Source: Zygnema cylindricum
Lineage: Eukaryota > Streptophyta > Zygnematophyceae > Zygnematales > Zygnemataceae
NCBI GenBank assembly: GCA_037447655.1
Contig: JBBHKE010003105.1
Coordinates: 1 to 64,000 of the forward strand
Direction of reading: 5' to 3'
DNA: 64,000 nt
Within the stretch, counting starts at the first letter, position 1; each line of letters begins with the position of its first letter. Below, in pieces: positions 51,110 through 63,208 of this stretch. The translations under genes and the position numbers were made by a program. Under the pieces are notes generated by a model. That model made no database searches. It was not told where the DNA came from and was given only the letters and a program-made list of their open reading frames with translations.

Positions 51110-51510
51110 GGATAAATCTATCATATTATTAACCTAAAATATAATCCCTTTTTTTTTCCCTCGCATCTTTCATTGCTTTATATAGAACACAAACGCTTGA
51201 TGTTGTTTCATTACCTGTAGTTTCCCCAATTTTGACAAACCTATTAATGGATAACTCTATTATATACTTTAACCTAAATTTTAATCCTCTTCTTTCCCTC
51301 CCATCTCCCTCCCATTGCTTCATGTTTATACAAATGTATGGTAAAAATGCTTGATGTTTACCCGAATTTTGACAAACCTAGAAATGGATAACTCTATCAT
51401 ATTTTTAACCCAAGTGTTAACCCTCTCCTTCCCTCCCATCTCCCGTTGCTTCATGTACAATAAAAATGTATAATACAAATGCTTGATGTTGTTCCATTAC
51501 CTTCATTGTC
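51110..51510. repeat. Three-copy degenerate tandem repeat of about 130 bp
   Basis: Each copy has ATGGATAACTCTATCATAT, a TTCCCTCCCATCTCCC tract, CATTGCTTCATGT and GCTTGATGTTGTTTCATTACC. On the minus strand two copies carry an AG-GTAATGGAAC / AG-GTAATGAAAC donor-like site, so a splice donor may have been multiplied with the repeat. Confidence 0.75.
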
Positions 51511-51769
51511 CCCATTACGAACCTTTGGAGATTTAAAAAATTCCACGAGGCGATTGCTTTGGCGACAGTTGCAGTGTATGTACCAACGTTCGTTTTTGGT
51601 TGTTTTTTTTGGGCCTTGTTTGCGAAATTTTATTTGCAATTTCATTTGTATCGTCGCCTTCTTTTATTATTTTGCGACTGTTTAATCCAGATATGTTTGT
51701 GGCCTCCAACCACAACCATTCAGCCTCTTGCTCCAATGTTGGTGTTCCCGAATTCTGTACAAACTGATT

Positions 51770-52400
51770 ATTGCTTTCTGGTATCTCTTGCCAAGATCTG
51801 AACCATTAAAAAAATACCAAATGTCAAAAGATTACATTCGGAAATTTCAGGCTTCAAAAGATTACATTTGAGAAATTTCAGGTTATTGAATTGAAACAAT
51901 GTCAGGAGACACATATAATTGATATTTTTCTCTTGTATCTCCTTTTTCTCTGCCAAGACCTGAACCGTTTATCAAAACCAAATTTCAGAAGATACGTTTG
52001 GAAAATTTCTAACTATTGGTTAAAAATATTGCAAGGAGACACATAAAGAAAGAAGAAGAAGGGAAAGGGAGAAGAAGAGGGAGAAGGAGTAGGAGAACGA
52101 GAAGAATTGATTAGTACTTTCTGGTACCTCTTGCCAAAACCATTAAGAAAAACCAAATTCCAAAAGATGATATTTGAAAAATTTCAGGTTATTGGATTGG
52201 AAGTGTAAGGTGACTCAAAGGAAGAAGGCGAAGGAAGAGGGCGAAGAAGAGGGAGAAGGACAAGGTGAAGGCGAAGGAGAAGGAGAAGGAAAAGACAAAG
52301 AATTGATTGCTTCTTTTTGGTATCTCTTTTCAAGACATGAACCATTCAAGAAAACCAATTTTCAAAAGATCACATTCGAGATTCGGAAACAGTTAAGGAG
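51770..52400. repeat. Four diverged copies of a 160-200-bp unit
   Basis: Units share TTTCTGGTATCTCTTGCCAAGA, written here as TTTCTGGTATCTC plus TTGCCAAGA, then CTGAACCATT, AAAACCAAATT, CAAAAGAT and AAATTTCAGGTTATTG. The second and fourth units are separated by GAAGAAGGG/GAAGGAGAA arrays. Confidence 0.7.
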
Positions 52401-52805
52401 ACACAAAAAATTCCTGCGGTAACAAGTATGAAGGCATCCCCTTCCACAACCTTTTCAACAAAACAAAAGTGAAATGGGAACTTCAAGTAGTTGAAATGTG
52501 CAAAATTTAGTTCATGATTTTGAAATTTTAAGTTTCGGCATAATTGGGAGTAATCATTTGTGCAAGCTCCAAGTTTCCTGGTCCCATCACAAATGTTGAT
52601 TAAGTACATTATTGTTGTATTTTACATAGTTATTGAAGTTTTTGTAGCTGTTCAAGTACCTAAACCATAGACATGTAATTGCTAACATAAACTAATAAGC
52701 AATGTTTTGAAAAAAATCCAAATTATTCGTTGTAGAGAGCCACTGTAGAATATCTATCATGTCTTTCTTGTCATATAAATTAAAATTTCGGGAGGGAGGG
52801 AGAGT

Positions 52806-52858
<53 letters not shown>

Positions 52859-52861
52859 TAC

Positions 52862-55800
52862 CTTGCAGATGAGGATCCTATTGTTAGTTGACCGTATTCA
52901 TTGGACTTCAGTGCGGTTTTCGATTTCCCCATTGGAGAAACACTTCCTCCTCTTGATTGATCTTGAACCATTCTTCCAAGGGTGTCAGTTGCTCTGATGA
53001 GACCATCAAATGACTTTGTGAGGTTTTCGACGTCCATTTGGTGAGGTTTCGCTTGCCTTCCTGGGCTGAAACATGGATAGAAAAAGTTAAAAGACCTTTT
53101 AGTCTCTCTCTCTCCCTCTCTCTCCTTTTCCTCTATCCCTCTCCCTCCCTCTTCCTTTCTCTCTCCCCTTTCTGAGAGATTTTGAACAGTCAAATTTGCT
53201 CTTGCGGCATAGAGATTCAGTTTCTGTTTCAGTTATATGAGCCTGGTTTGGCTTGTGATGGAAAAAAAAGTTCATAACAAGATGACTGACATACAACTTT
53301 TTGACCTAATCGTCGACCCTAATACAAAGAATACGGTTTGACTATCAAAAGAGTTCATTGTGGCCATTTAAGCTCATTTTGTTTGCAAACGAATTATCGG
53401 TTAACAAGCTATATCGCTTTTTACAAAATCATATTGAGCTAAAGAGGTCATTTTGGCTCAGTTTTTTATGACCTATTTTTCGAAAAAAGACAATTCAACA
53501 ACCTTGTTTTCTTTTTAAGACTGGAATAAAACTTTTGGACTCGGTACGCCAAAGCTTCCATGCATTGACGTAATGAACTTTTGTGCTGATTACAAAAATT
53601 GAGGGAAGGAATTCAAAAAAATAAGTTTGAAACCAATGTGGACATAATTTGACCATGCAAACAACGAAAACAAATGGAGGAATGTGAATGCTCGATATAA
53701 TATCCTAAGGAACCTTGATTCTTTAAACCGTCTATGGGGAAGGAACTCACAAGAGGCGCAAAAGCAGGTTCAAATGCCAAGTAAACCCTTTTTTTTTAGA
53801 AAAAACTTACATCGGTTTTTTTTGGTCTTGAAGTACTGTTTGAAGCTCAGTCAGGTCTGTTGAAGAGCCAGGGATCTTTTCATTTCCTTCATTCTCGTAG
53901 TTTTCTTTGAAGGTAACTCGCCGTCTTCTCTCTACAGGTTCATAATTCTCCTTAACTTGGGAAGACTCGATAAATGCCATTTCTGTGTTTAGTGAATGAC
54001 CCTGGTTTGTACTTTCATCAAAGGGACCTAAATAACCAAAATTATTACTTTCAATTGGACTATTCTTCCAATCATCCTTCTCCTCTTGTTGAAAAGTTTG
54101 AGAATCATCCTCCCAGTCGTCAATTTGCACATCCTCGTCATCGTCTGGTTCCGTAGTAAATATGAAGTTCGAGCGAAGGGAGAATACCGAAGTGTCTGAT
54201 GAGGTCCTAGATGGTGTTTCACCGGTCGTCTTGTGATCTTTATTTTCAGAAATATCGTTAAATTCTTCTATCCCAAATTCCTCTTCATTCCGCCTTTTGA
54301 AAGGTAGAGGTGTCCCAATGTTTTTTTTAATTTCCACAGGTTCTATTTTTGAAAGCTCCTCATCTGACTTGTTGGGGGGTTTGGTTTCTGGAGATGTGAT
54401 ATTACTGCAAATGTAAACAACATTTTTTTCCTCAAACTCCAGATGATCATCTTGACCAGAAGTCACATTCACTGATATATTTCTCGTCTCATCTTTATCT
54501 CCACTACAAAAATCACCACTTTTTTCATGCGTAGTTATCTGCCCTGTTTCCTCCAACCCCTTGAAAATAAAAGTTTCTGCTTGACTGTCCTCGCTCTTCT
54601 TTTCTGTCACTATATCATTATCTTCACATACAACGCTTGATTTTTGATCATCTTTCTCAAAAGTTTTCTCTTCCTCGTCGTCCTCCAAAGTTGTTTTAGC
54701 ACCACCATTCAAGCGTGGTTCTATTGTAAAAAGAGACTTTGATGCTGATTTATATGCGTCATTTCTTCTCTCTCCCTCCTTCTGCAGAAAAACAAAGCAT
54801 TTTAACATTTCAAAGTTAGTAAGCTTGTCTAAAAACAAAGCATTTTAACATTTCACTGTTAAGGAGCTTGTCGTTGAATGTCGAATGCACCCCAATTTGT
54901 TTGACCCCGACAAATGTACTGATTTAACTAGACGCCATTCAATGGAATGCCGACACAGAAGGTTAATGATCACTTTTATGTTTACAAATGATAATTGAAA
55001 AACACTAGGATTTAAAAACAGAAAAAAAATTATGAATTCTGAGCTGCCAAGTAAGTCATATCCAAACGACAGTCCTGTTCAAGTTTGCGATTTGGCATAT
55101 GTTTTTATTGTACACCTTGTTCCTGTCCCATGATTTTGTTTGACTTCCTCCGGTACATTTTCCTGTCCCGTATTGTTTGTTAACCTTTTTATGACAATCT
55201 TACTGTTGAAAGCTATAGATCTACCTGTTCTTTTTTCTTTTGTTCGATGGCTCGAATCTGCTGCAATGGGACTCCATGTTCGTCAACCTCCGGTTTTCGT
55301 GGACCCAAACCGATTGCTGATACACCTGTTTGTACCACAACTGTACCTGTGTGCACTACACCTGCTCCAATATCTAGAACAGCTTCTCCAAGATCCAGTC
55401 CTATATCAACTACAGCATTATATGGTGTAGAAACAAGACGGAGAAGTCCACCTGGTCTTGAATTACTTGTATTACTTCCTTCTGTAGGAGGCGTTGCATC
55501 TTGAAAAGACCTAAGTCTTCCTGGTCTCTCAAATCGCGGCTTAGGAGACCGACTGACATTGCCATAACCCTCAATTCTCTTTTTCAACTCTTGGGCGTCT
55601 AAAGTCTGTTCGATTTGCTGCGTTTCTGAAGTTTCTACAGTTTCTGCAGGTAGAGGAGACGTATTGGGGCTCCCTTCGTCTTCAGTTACATGGTTTTCAA
55701 TTACGATCTTTATTAAAGGCTTAGTTGAAGGGATTGAGGTCTTAGGCGAGTCATTGACCCTGTTTTCTAATGGGCTTCCAGCTTCAGAATTTAATACGAC

Positions 55801-58800
55801 TGTGGAAAACATGCAATTTCCATTTAACTCTTTTTCAGATACAGGCTCACTTGAAAGGGTTGAGGTATTAGGCGAGTCACTACTGTGTTTTGCTAATGGG
55901 TCTCGTAAGAAATAACTAAATAAATTACTTTCCGAATCGCCAGCCTGAGAATTAGATTCAATTGTGGACAAAGTTGAGCTTCCATTTAACTCCGGTACAG
56001 TTGTCTGTGGAGACGAATCACTTAGAATCTCTTCATTAGCTGGAGATTTTGCTGTTTTGGAATGAGAATTTTCTACATTGCAAATTGTTCCTGTAACAGA
56101 CTGAGTTGTTTCCTTAACTTGCGAATTTGAATTCTTTACTTGAGAATTTGTCTCTTTAACTTGAGAACTCTTGTCAGAGTGACCAGAACCAGTTACTGTG
56201 GGTGAAGGTTTAAGGTGCATTGGAAAAAAAATGGGCAATAATACACCACTTTTAGGTTCTTTGCTTGATTTCTGTATTATCTGCCCTGACTGTCGTGGTA
56301 AATGGCTCATATTTCCATACCCCTCGATACGTTTCGTAACCTCATTTGGCTCCAGGGAAGCAGTTAACCCTAAATTGTTCTCTGTTTTCACTCTCATCGA
56401 TTGATCGGTTTTGTCGATATCAGAATTCTCTAAATGTGGTAGGGCAATCTGTCCCTCCTGAATATCCAGCACGTTCTTTTCACCCGTTTTTTCAGTTTGA
56501 CTTTCGTTGACTTCTCTAACCTGGATTGTACTTTCTTCTTCTGCTTTTTTAATATTTCCTTCACTCCTTTCGGTTTCTGCAATGATCGTGTCACCTGTGG
56601 AGGAGACCTTTTCTGATAGAAAATCCTTGTTTATTACAACTTCTCGTGGAGAGGATGGCTCACCCATTTGGGATAATGAGGTACTGTATAACCTTCCTCC
56701 TCCTCCTTCCAATATTGCCAAAGAAATTCCCTCCGATTCCTTTCCTACCTCGGTAACATCAGTTGCAGTCAACTCTGGTAAAGGGGTCGGTAAAGAAGTT
56801 GGTGAAGGAGTTGCTTCTGTGACTTGAATTCGAAAATGGATATTTGGTTCCACGGGCATTTCATATGATGAAGAATTGTTGGAAGTTTTTATCTCTTCCG
56901 GTAAATCGTTGATAGGCAAGTGGTTGAAATCTCTGACTCCATTTTCTTTGAGCCAAAATAATATTGCCTCGATACGAACACCTACCTGCTGGTCGATGCC
57001 ATTCGTACCTACACCCACCCTTGATAAGCTTATTATTACCCTTGACAAATATTAGATTGATAAATATCAGACTTCCATGTAGAATTTTTACCTTGAAAAG
57101 CCCTTGATAAGCTCGCTCCTTAGACAAATATTAGACTTGATGAATATTAGAACTTGATTTCATACTGTTGCCTTGAAAATATCCTTGATCAATTTATTAT
57201 TGCCCTTTGATAAATATCAGGCCTTGATATTGTATTACTACTTTAGGAAAGCTTTGTTGAACTCTTTGTTACCCTTTATAAAAATTAAACCTTTGATGTT
57301 TTATTATTACCCGGAAAAAAGACAATGTGCTTTACGAGCTCCACAGGTTAGATGCTGTTCGATTAGTTGATGTTTGGACAGTCGTTTGAATAATATGTTT
57401 TAAAATTTCTCTTATCTGACAAGCAGTCCAAGGAGAAAAAATGAAGTACAGGTAATGGTTGAATATTGAAATTGAAAAGTTCATATAAGAGAATGTATCC
57501 ATTTTCTAAGAGAATGTATCCACTTTCTGGTAAAATGGATACATTCAAGTGTAAATTCTTGTACTCGTAACATCTACAAAAGGCATACGAATGTTTCCAT
57601 AAAAAATGTGCAATTGAAATGGGTCACATGCCATGTAGTCTTAAGCATAGGCTCTAATATGTGGAAACAATTGGAAACGTTACATATTGTTACCCCGTTC
57701 TATACGCGTATTACTCAAAAAACCCGTATAGGACGCGGACTGTACGGGAACACAATATAGAGTTTCCCATTATTTTCTCACATTAAACCTATGATCGTAA
57801 GGAGATCATCCTCACATCTTTTTGGTGCTAGGAGATTATACTTGAACTAGACATTACTGCAATTGAGAAATATCTGACGCCATGCCTTCTGTTGAGGCAA
57901 TTATGTAATGCACTAAAAAGGATAAAACCAAAAAAATATAGAAATGTTATGCCATTTCATTCGTCGTTTTCTGTCATAGAAAATATGATTAAATAAGCAT
58001 ATTGAATCCGATAGAAACTCGAATATTTAATATTTTCCACCAGTATAATTACTAAAATATCCAGCGTGCCAAAGGTGAAAGCTTGGTCGTAAATGGCATA
58101 GCAAAAAAAATACTGTAATAGATCAGGCTATCTCAAACCTATGGCTAACAGGTTGTTATATCTACCTGAGGAGATGGAAACAGTTCTTCCAGCCGATCCA
58201 GGAGGTTGACAGACAACCAGCTTAAGGTTTCCCAATGAGTCGAATCCGGCGGTTCCCGATGCCCATTTATTTGAGGTCTTCTTGTATTTTGTGAGAAATG
58301 TGAGATGTTTTTCTCCAACTCCGTTGATTCGACTCCAAGCAAACTGTGTCGTGTATTTCTTTCCATCGGTATCCAAATGCCCCAGTAGTAACACTTTTTG
58401 CCCTATTTCAAGGGCATTTTCGTTTTCACAAGAATTCAAAAGTTCAATCGAAGTGACATCTGGAGACATTCCTTCACATGAGACTATTGTAAGCCCGAGC
58501 TCCTTGTTTGTAAGAAAGAATCTGCAAGAAACAAGCGAAAAATGATTTGAGTGTCTCCCTGATTGGACAATATAACCAGATTTTCAAAGTTTGCACGAAA
58601 TATGACAATTTGGCATGGCAATCAACAAATGATAAAGCTAATAGTAAGCTTGATATAAAATGTAATGGTAAACCATCTGAGTAAACAATAACAGAAAAAA
58701 AAGACAAAATGGAAGTGAAGAGTGTCACACAAGAGCAATCGATATACCACGAGTACTGCAAAAACCCAATGATGAAGGAAATGGACGAGCTAAAAACGTG

Positions 58801-59643
58801 AAAAAACCCTAATGCTAATGTAAATAAACTCAATATTAACATGTACCCTGCAGCATAAAAGAAACGCCACCATAATACGTCACATTTGAAAAGATTGTAA
58901 ACAAATCGTCGGTGTACTAAACGATCTTGATGTCAAAGTGAAGTTGATCGAATGCAAAATCATACAAACGGTTTTCCTTTATGTTTGAAATTATTACAGA
59001 CAGAATCGTTTATTAGAAGTTGCTGAGAAATTGTATCACCATTTGGATTAGTGGATTATGTACTTCTGAGCTACACATCTCACACGTTAACATAACAGAA
59101 CTCCAGCAATAGGAAAGACAAAGGTGGATTCCCACAACAACATTTGAAAAATAAGATGGCGCAACTACAATAGAAGCTTGCAAAATCAGAATTTGTTTAA
59201 GCAACAAAAGCTACCTGCGATCCAATGAAAGATTTAATAAACTATTTTAGATTCCCATGAAGTAAAAAACTCTATTAAATATAAGGACAAATGGTAAACC
59301 ATCTGAGTACAGGGAAGGAATAAAAACGAAAAACGAAAGTGAAATTTGTCACACAATATCAAACATTAAAATTACCAAGAACACTGCGGACAGAAAATAA
59401 CAAACCAAAAGGACAAGCTATTTTAATATGTTACTCAGGTCGGGGCCTTACTCATGTGGTCTGAAGCTCTTTGTTGTTGAAGCATCTGGTACAATAGTAA
59501 CGTTTCTCCTCCTTTGTTTTTTCTCACCATTACCATTCACTAATATTTTTGCTTTCAATGCACTATCAACTGTTGGAAGTAAACTGTAGCTGGTCAGAAT
59601 CAGTTTAGGTGACACCAGGATTCCCGTGCCTTCACGATTCTCA
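52862..59643 (-). CDS. Trypsin-like-fold protein without evident catalytic triad, long disordered middle (partial)
   Basis: Five exons were assigned: 59643-59452, 58521-58166, 57008-55225, 54781-53811 and 53065-52862. They have GT/AG borders and matching phases, giving about 1170 residues; the first and last exons are missing. The N-terminal part resembles a chymotrypsin/HtrA-type fold: GTGILVSPKLILTSYSLLP, PHEFFLTNKELGLTIVS and ASGTAGFDSLGNLKLVV. At the places where LTAAH, DLAV and GNSGG would be expected, His, Asp and Ser are absent, so it is probably a non-catalytic domain. EAILFWLKENG follows, then a Ser/Glu-rich region holding two copies of KRIEGYGN (near 55575 and 56320). GGLLRLVSTPYNAVVDIGLD and DIGAGVVHTGTVVVQTGVS look like an amphipathic helical segment. 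The acceptor at 57008 is weak and was chosen by phase. The function is unknown to me. Confidence 0.7.
57030..57325. repeat. Degenerate minisatellite in an intron of the trypsin-like gene
   Basis: About five units of 60-70 bp contain TTATTACCCTTGATAAATAT, CAGACCTTGAT and CCTTGAAAA. It lies directly upstream (in transcript order) of the weak acceptor at 57008. Confidence 0.7.
58660..58815. repeat. Short dispersed element with ATGGTAAACCATCTGAGT head
   Basis: The motif at 58665-58682 is followed by an A-rich body with AGAGTGTCACACAAGAGC. It lies in an intron of the trypsin-like gene. Its sister at 59291 shares the head and TGTCACACAA. Confidence 0.65.
59280..59425. repeat. Short dispersed element, second copy
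   Basis: ATGGTAAACCATCTGAGT at 59291-59308, then AAAAACGAAAAACGAAAGTG and TTGTCACACAATATC. It lies downstream (in transcript order) of the first trypsin-like exon. Confidence 0.65.
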
Positions 59644-60900
59644 CTGCAAACAAACAAACACACAGCTTCAATATTAATCTTCAAAGTCCATTGCTTGTTG
59701 CTAACAATTTTTAGGAATTTTAGGTGATTTCTAGAATGAAAATTGAACTATTTTACCAATAATTGCATAGAATAATCTACAAATTTGAGTTACGCTAGTG
59801 AGTATAAGAAACTTCTGTGGTTAACTTATTAAATTCACTGTCCAATAAATATATACTGCTAACATATTTTGAGCAGATTTAAGTTTTGCATAAGTATGTG
59901 CTGGTAGACAATAATCGATGTTAAACAAACGAAGGCTATTGATAATTTACAATCACATTTCTGGTGTAAACTTATCCTCCAAAGGACTTCAGTTCTTAAA
60001 AGCGTAGACTTCAGTTCTTAAAAGCGTAGTATCACCTGATCACTGTAAAAACTGCCGCTTGAGTTGAGTGGACGAATATTAACAGCTGATTTTTACTGAA
60101 CATGGATGCATGTTGAACTGCCTTACTTCCAAAACAACCAAATAGAGTCATACTGCCTTTCTGCAACTACTTCGCACGATAAGTTTTACGGTAAGCTATT
60201 GAAATCGTCTGCTTACATTTAATTAAAAAAAGCGCAATGGTCAGCCAGCTGAGTGCATAAGGAAAAAAAAGACAAAACGAACGTAAAACTGAGAGATTAA
60301 AATGCAGGCAATATAAGTAATACGATCGTATTTTGAAATCAAATGAAATCAACAGTGTTCGATTCGTAAAATCAACCAATCCTTTTACTAAAGCTTTGAC
60401 ATTTTTCATAAAACAAAATTGTTATGTATGAAAGCATTTTGGCTACAAGTTTTGGAAGGTCTGGTTAAGTCTACTCGTCAAATTGTCCATCAGAGAGCGA
60501 GAGAGAGAGAGGGAGAGAGAGAGGGAGAGAAAATTTGCACTCCAAGGAGCCGATCGTTTTACTAATAAGAACCAATATTGCCACGCGACCGTTCTCAAAT
60601 ATACTAATAGGCAAAATTGTAGCAAATGATGTGTACTTATTCTAAAGTGTTTTGGATTATCCAGTAAGCCCGCTTTAGCAGCAAACCGGTTACGAATGGG
60701 TTTAGAAAGTCCCGCTCCAAACGGCGGGAGATACATTTTAATACAATTCGTTGTCCACTAACGGTCAGCCAACGTCACTGACGGTCAGCGAATCAGATAC
60801 AGCTTTACACATACGAGTTCGCTGACTCGGCAGAGAAGATGCCTTGAAACATGTACGGCAATGTGTTTGAAAAGGAAAAGTCGAAGCAGGTTCCAAAAAG
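59644..60900. other. Upstream part of the trypsin-like gene, first exon not identified
   Basis: A third relative of the short dispersed element lies at about 60230-60340 (ATGGTCAGCCAGCTGAGT). A GA tract lies at 60496-60535. A minus-strand frame starting MYLPPFGAGLSKPIRNRFAA (60736) is exon-like, but its possible donors do not fit the phase of the next exon. Confidence 0.35.
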
Positions 60901-60902
60901 TA

Positions 60903-61446
60903 CACCGCGAATCGTTATTAGTGTCAAATTTTAAATAGTGTTGAAGAAAATTTACCGTAATTGATGCTAATGAAGAATTTGATTTTTTTTTTTTAAAAGG
61001 TGTATTCTAATATCGGCGATAATGCTAATTTGGGAACAGCAAAAATGGAAAGCTCGCCGTACGATTATATACATTAATATATATATATATCCGTACAAAA
61101 TATTAGAAATCGTACGCCGTCGTGAAAATTAAGTATCCGTACATTTCAGACTAATTTAAGTGTCAGAATAATCCAGTTTTTTGAGCGCACGTTCCTATGC
61201 GTGCGCGTCTGATTTAATTCATTTTTTGTAAATTTTTCACTTGAAAAGGTACACTTATGTACAATCTGACATCGCCCGTACACCACACTATTTAGATATT
61301 ATTGTATTTTCGTTCTTTACGCTATTTTGTACGGTACCTTAATTAACGTCAAGGAAAAATAAAAATCATGTATCCTATTTGAGGAAAAAAATCAAAATTT
61401 TAAGAACCCAAATTAGTGACTTTGACACTAATAACGATTCGCGGTG
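60903..61446. mobile_element. TA-flanked TIR element, family C, inverted copy (544 bp)
   Basis: The ends are CACCGCGAATCGTTATTAG and CTAATAACGATTCGCGGTG with TA on each side. Internal order is the reverse of 30558-31093, for example the complement of GCTGTTCCAAATTAGC at about 61030. Sequence divergence is greater than between the other two copies. Confidence 0.85.
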
Positions 61447-61874
61447 TAGTGTTGGGTATCGGGTAAATTCATATCGCGATAATTTCGATATTCGATATAT
61501 CGAATATCGATCGAGCAGATTCCTCGATATATCGTACCGGGACCAACATAAATTATCGCGATATATATCGCGATAAGTCTACGATTCATACTGAACAGTT
61601 TTACGGTTTTTTCTGTAGTACTGAACTCCCGTTCTTCCGTTTAACAGTACAGAACAGATTGTCATACGTGGCATGCCATGCTATATACAATGGAAGATAT
61701 AATGCAGTATAATATTAAGTATAATTATATAGCGTACTATATTTTTTTCCACTTATCGCTGATAAGGAATTTGTTGGTCTAGGAGCGACATATCGAGACC
61801 CCTCACGGTTTGATAACCGATAACTATCGGTATCGGTTTTATTGCGATAAGTTTTTTACCGATACACAACACTA
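61447..61874. mobile_element. hAT-like element abutting the family C copy
   Basis: It begins TAGTGTTGGGTATCGG and ends CCGATACACAACACTA. The left half resembles 29830-30221 and the right half resembles 37957-38500 (ACATGGCATG-like, CTATCGGTATCGG). No 8-bp target duplication is visible, which suggests a recombinant of two subfamilies or a damaged flank. Confidence 0.7.
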
Positions 61875-63208
61875 GTGTCTTCGACCCAAAAATAATAAAT
61901 TAGTGTTGATAAAGCTATTCAACTAAGTGGTCCACTGCATTACATAATTTAATGCAATTAATTATAATGAATTTGTTAATGCTAATAACAACAACAACTC
62001 TAATAGCGGTGGGTGGTACAAAAAGAGGCAAGAACCATTCCGCACAAGGTTACCATAACAGTATGTAAGAGGCAACAGTCCAGTTAAAAATCAGCTTTTA
62101 GATATTTTGTGAAATAACTTGCATACAGTTTTAGAAATTGTTCTACACTGTTACAATTCAACATAGTCACAAAGTTTTGTACGGAACTATTCATAGCTTA
62201 TTTACTCGTGAAAGGGAATATAAATTAAAAACATTAAACAAATTAGCAAACTGAAACAAACTTTCAATTATGAATCACCATCACCGACCAATCGAATCAA
62301 TCCGCAAACTTCATGAGCAAAATGAACAACATAAGAAAAAAATCTGATCTACATTAAAAGATACAAAAAAAATTCTAAACGCATGTCATTGCCACAAAAC
62401 ATAGAGTTCCTTTAGTAAGAGTTTCCAAAGCAATTCATAACTAATGTACAACAATTAGATATAAATTTTGTATATGGCCCTTATAGTAAAATTAGGAACG
62501 TGTTGAGAACACCTGATTACCAAAAAATTGCCGTATCCTATACGTAACTTCTTGTAATAAACCTACTGCTAAACCATTATGAAATTTCTTACCCAAAATT
62601 TGTTGATGGTTTTCACATGTACCTGAAGACTACCACGGTGACACATGTAAACATTTCCGTAATGCTCTCTCAGTTCCGTTTCAACTTTATTTCAAGTTAT
62701 AAACTTCTTTGCACAACTTGACGAGTTGTCAAATTTTCGGTGTCAAATTTAATAATTTTCCTACCTCAAAAAAAGAGCAAAAAAAATAAAAAATGTTTAC
62801 AACCTCGAAAACAAAAATCATGGAGAGCCGATTAAGCTCCACCAATAATACTTTCCCCTTGTTTACCCAATTTCACCTTCTTCGTATTCCCTACTCCCAC
62901 ATATACGATTACTCTTTTTCCCTTTCCATACATACAAATCCTATCAAAACCCGACCCATTCGGTTATATTCACCACGCTCCTTCACATAGAACCACCAGT
63001 CTTCACGTTCTGTAAAACAAGCTTCTCTTTATTGAACTCCCTTTTCATCCGTTTTTTCATCCTCTTCTACACCAAATTTTGTCAACTTAGTCATTCCCCA
63101 CAAATCCCGTCCATAAATTTCATCTTATAATCTTGCAATCTCGTCCTTTAGTGTGACGTCACATCATGTGCTAGACTTCGAATTGGCCGACATGGCATCT
63201 TCCGGCCG
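61875..63208. other. Intergenic region between the BASS gene end and the trypsin-like gene
   Basis: Degenerate TIR-like sequence at about 61900-62015 ends CTCTAATAGCGGTGGGTGGTA. Otherwise the sequence is AT-rich and unremarkable. It should contain the 3' UTR of the BASS gene and perhaps the promoter of the gene to its left. No motif was recognised. Confidence 0.35.

Larger units (their letters stand above)
50216..52861. other. 3' side of the minus-strand trypsin-like gene, terminal exons not resolved
   Basis: A minus-strand segment at about 50480-50560 reads VALIQQGIGEGDRKF and EVLEKLSLN after a TTTTGTTTAG acceptor-like sequence and could be a terminal exon. Its phase does not join directly to the last assigned exon. 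A frame at 51500-51740 is also open. Tandem repeats described separately occupy 50752-50842, 51110-51510 and 51770-52400. Confidence 0.35.

Noticed and set aside
60443-60736. MYLPPFGAGLSKP frame as the first exon of the trypsin-like gene
   Set aside because: No donor with the required phase was found, and the frame runs into a GA microsatellite.
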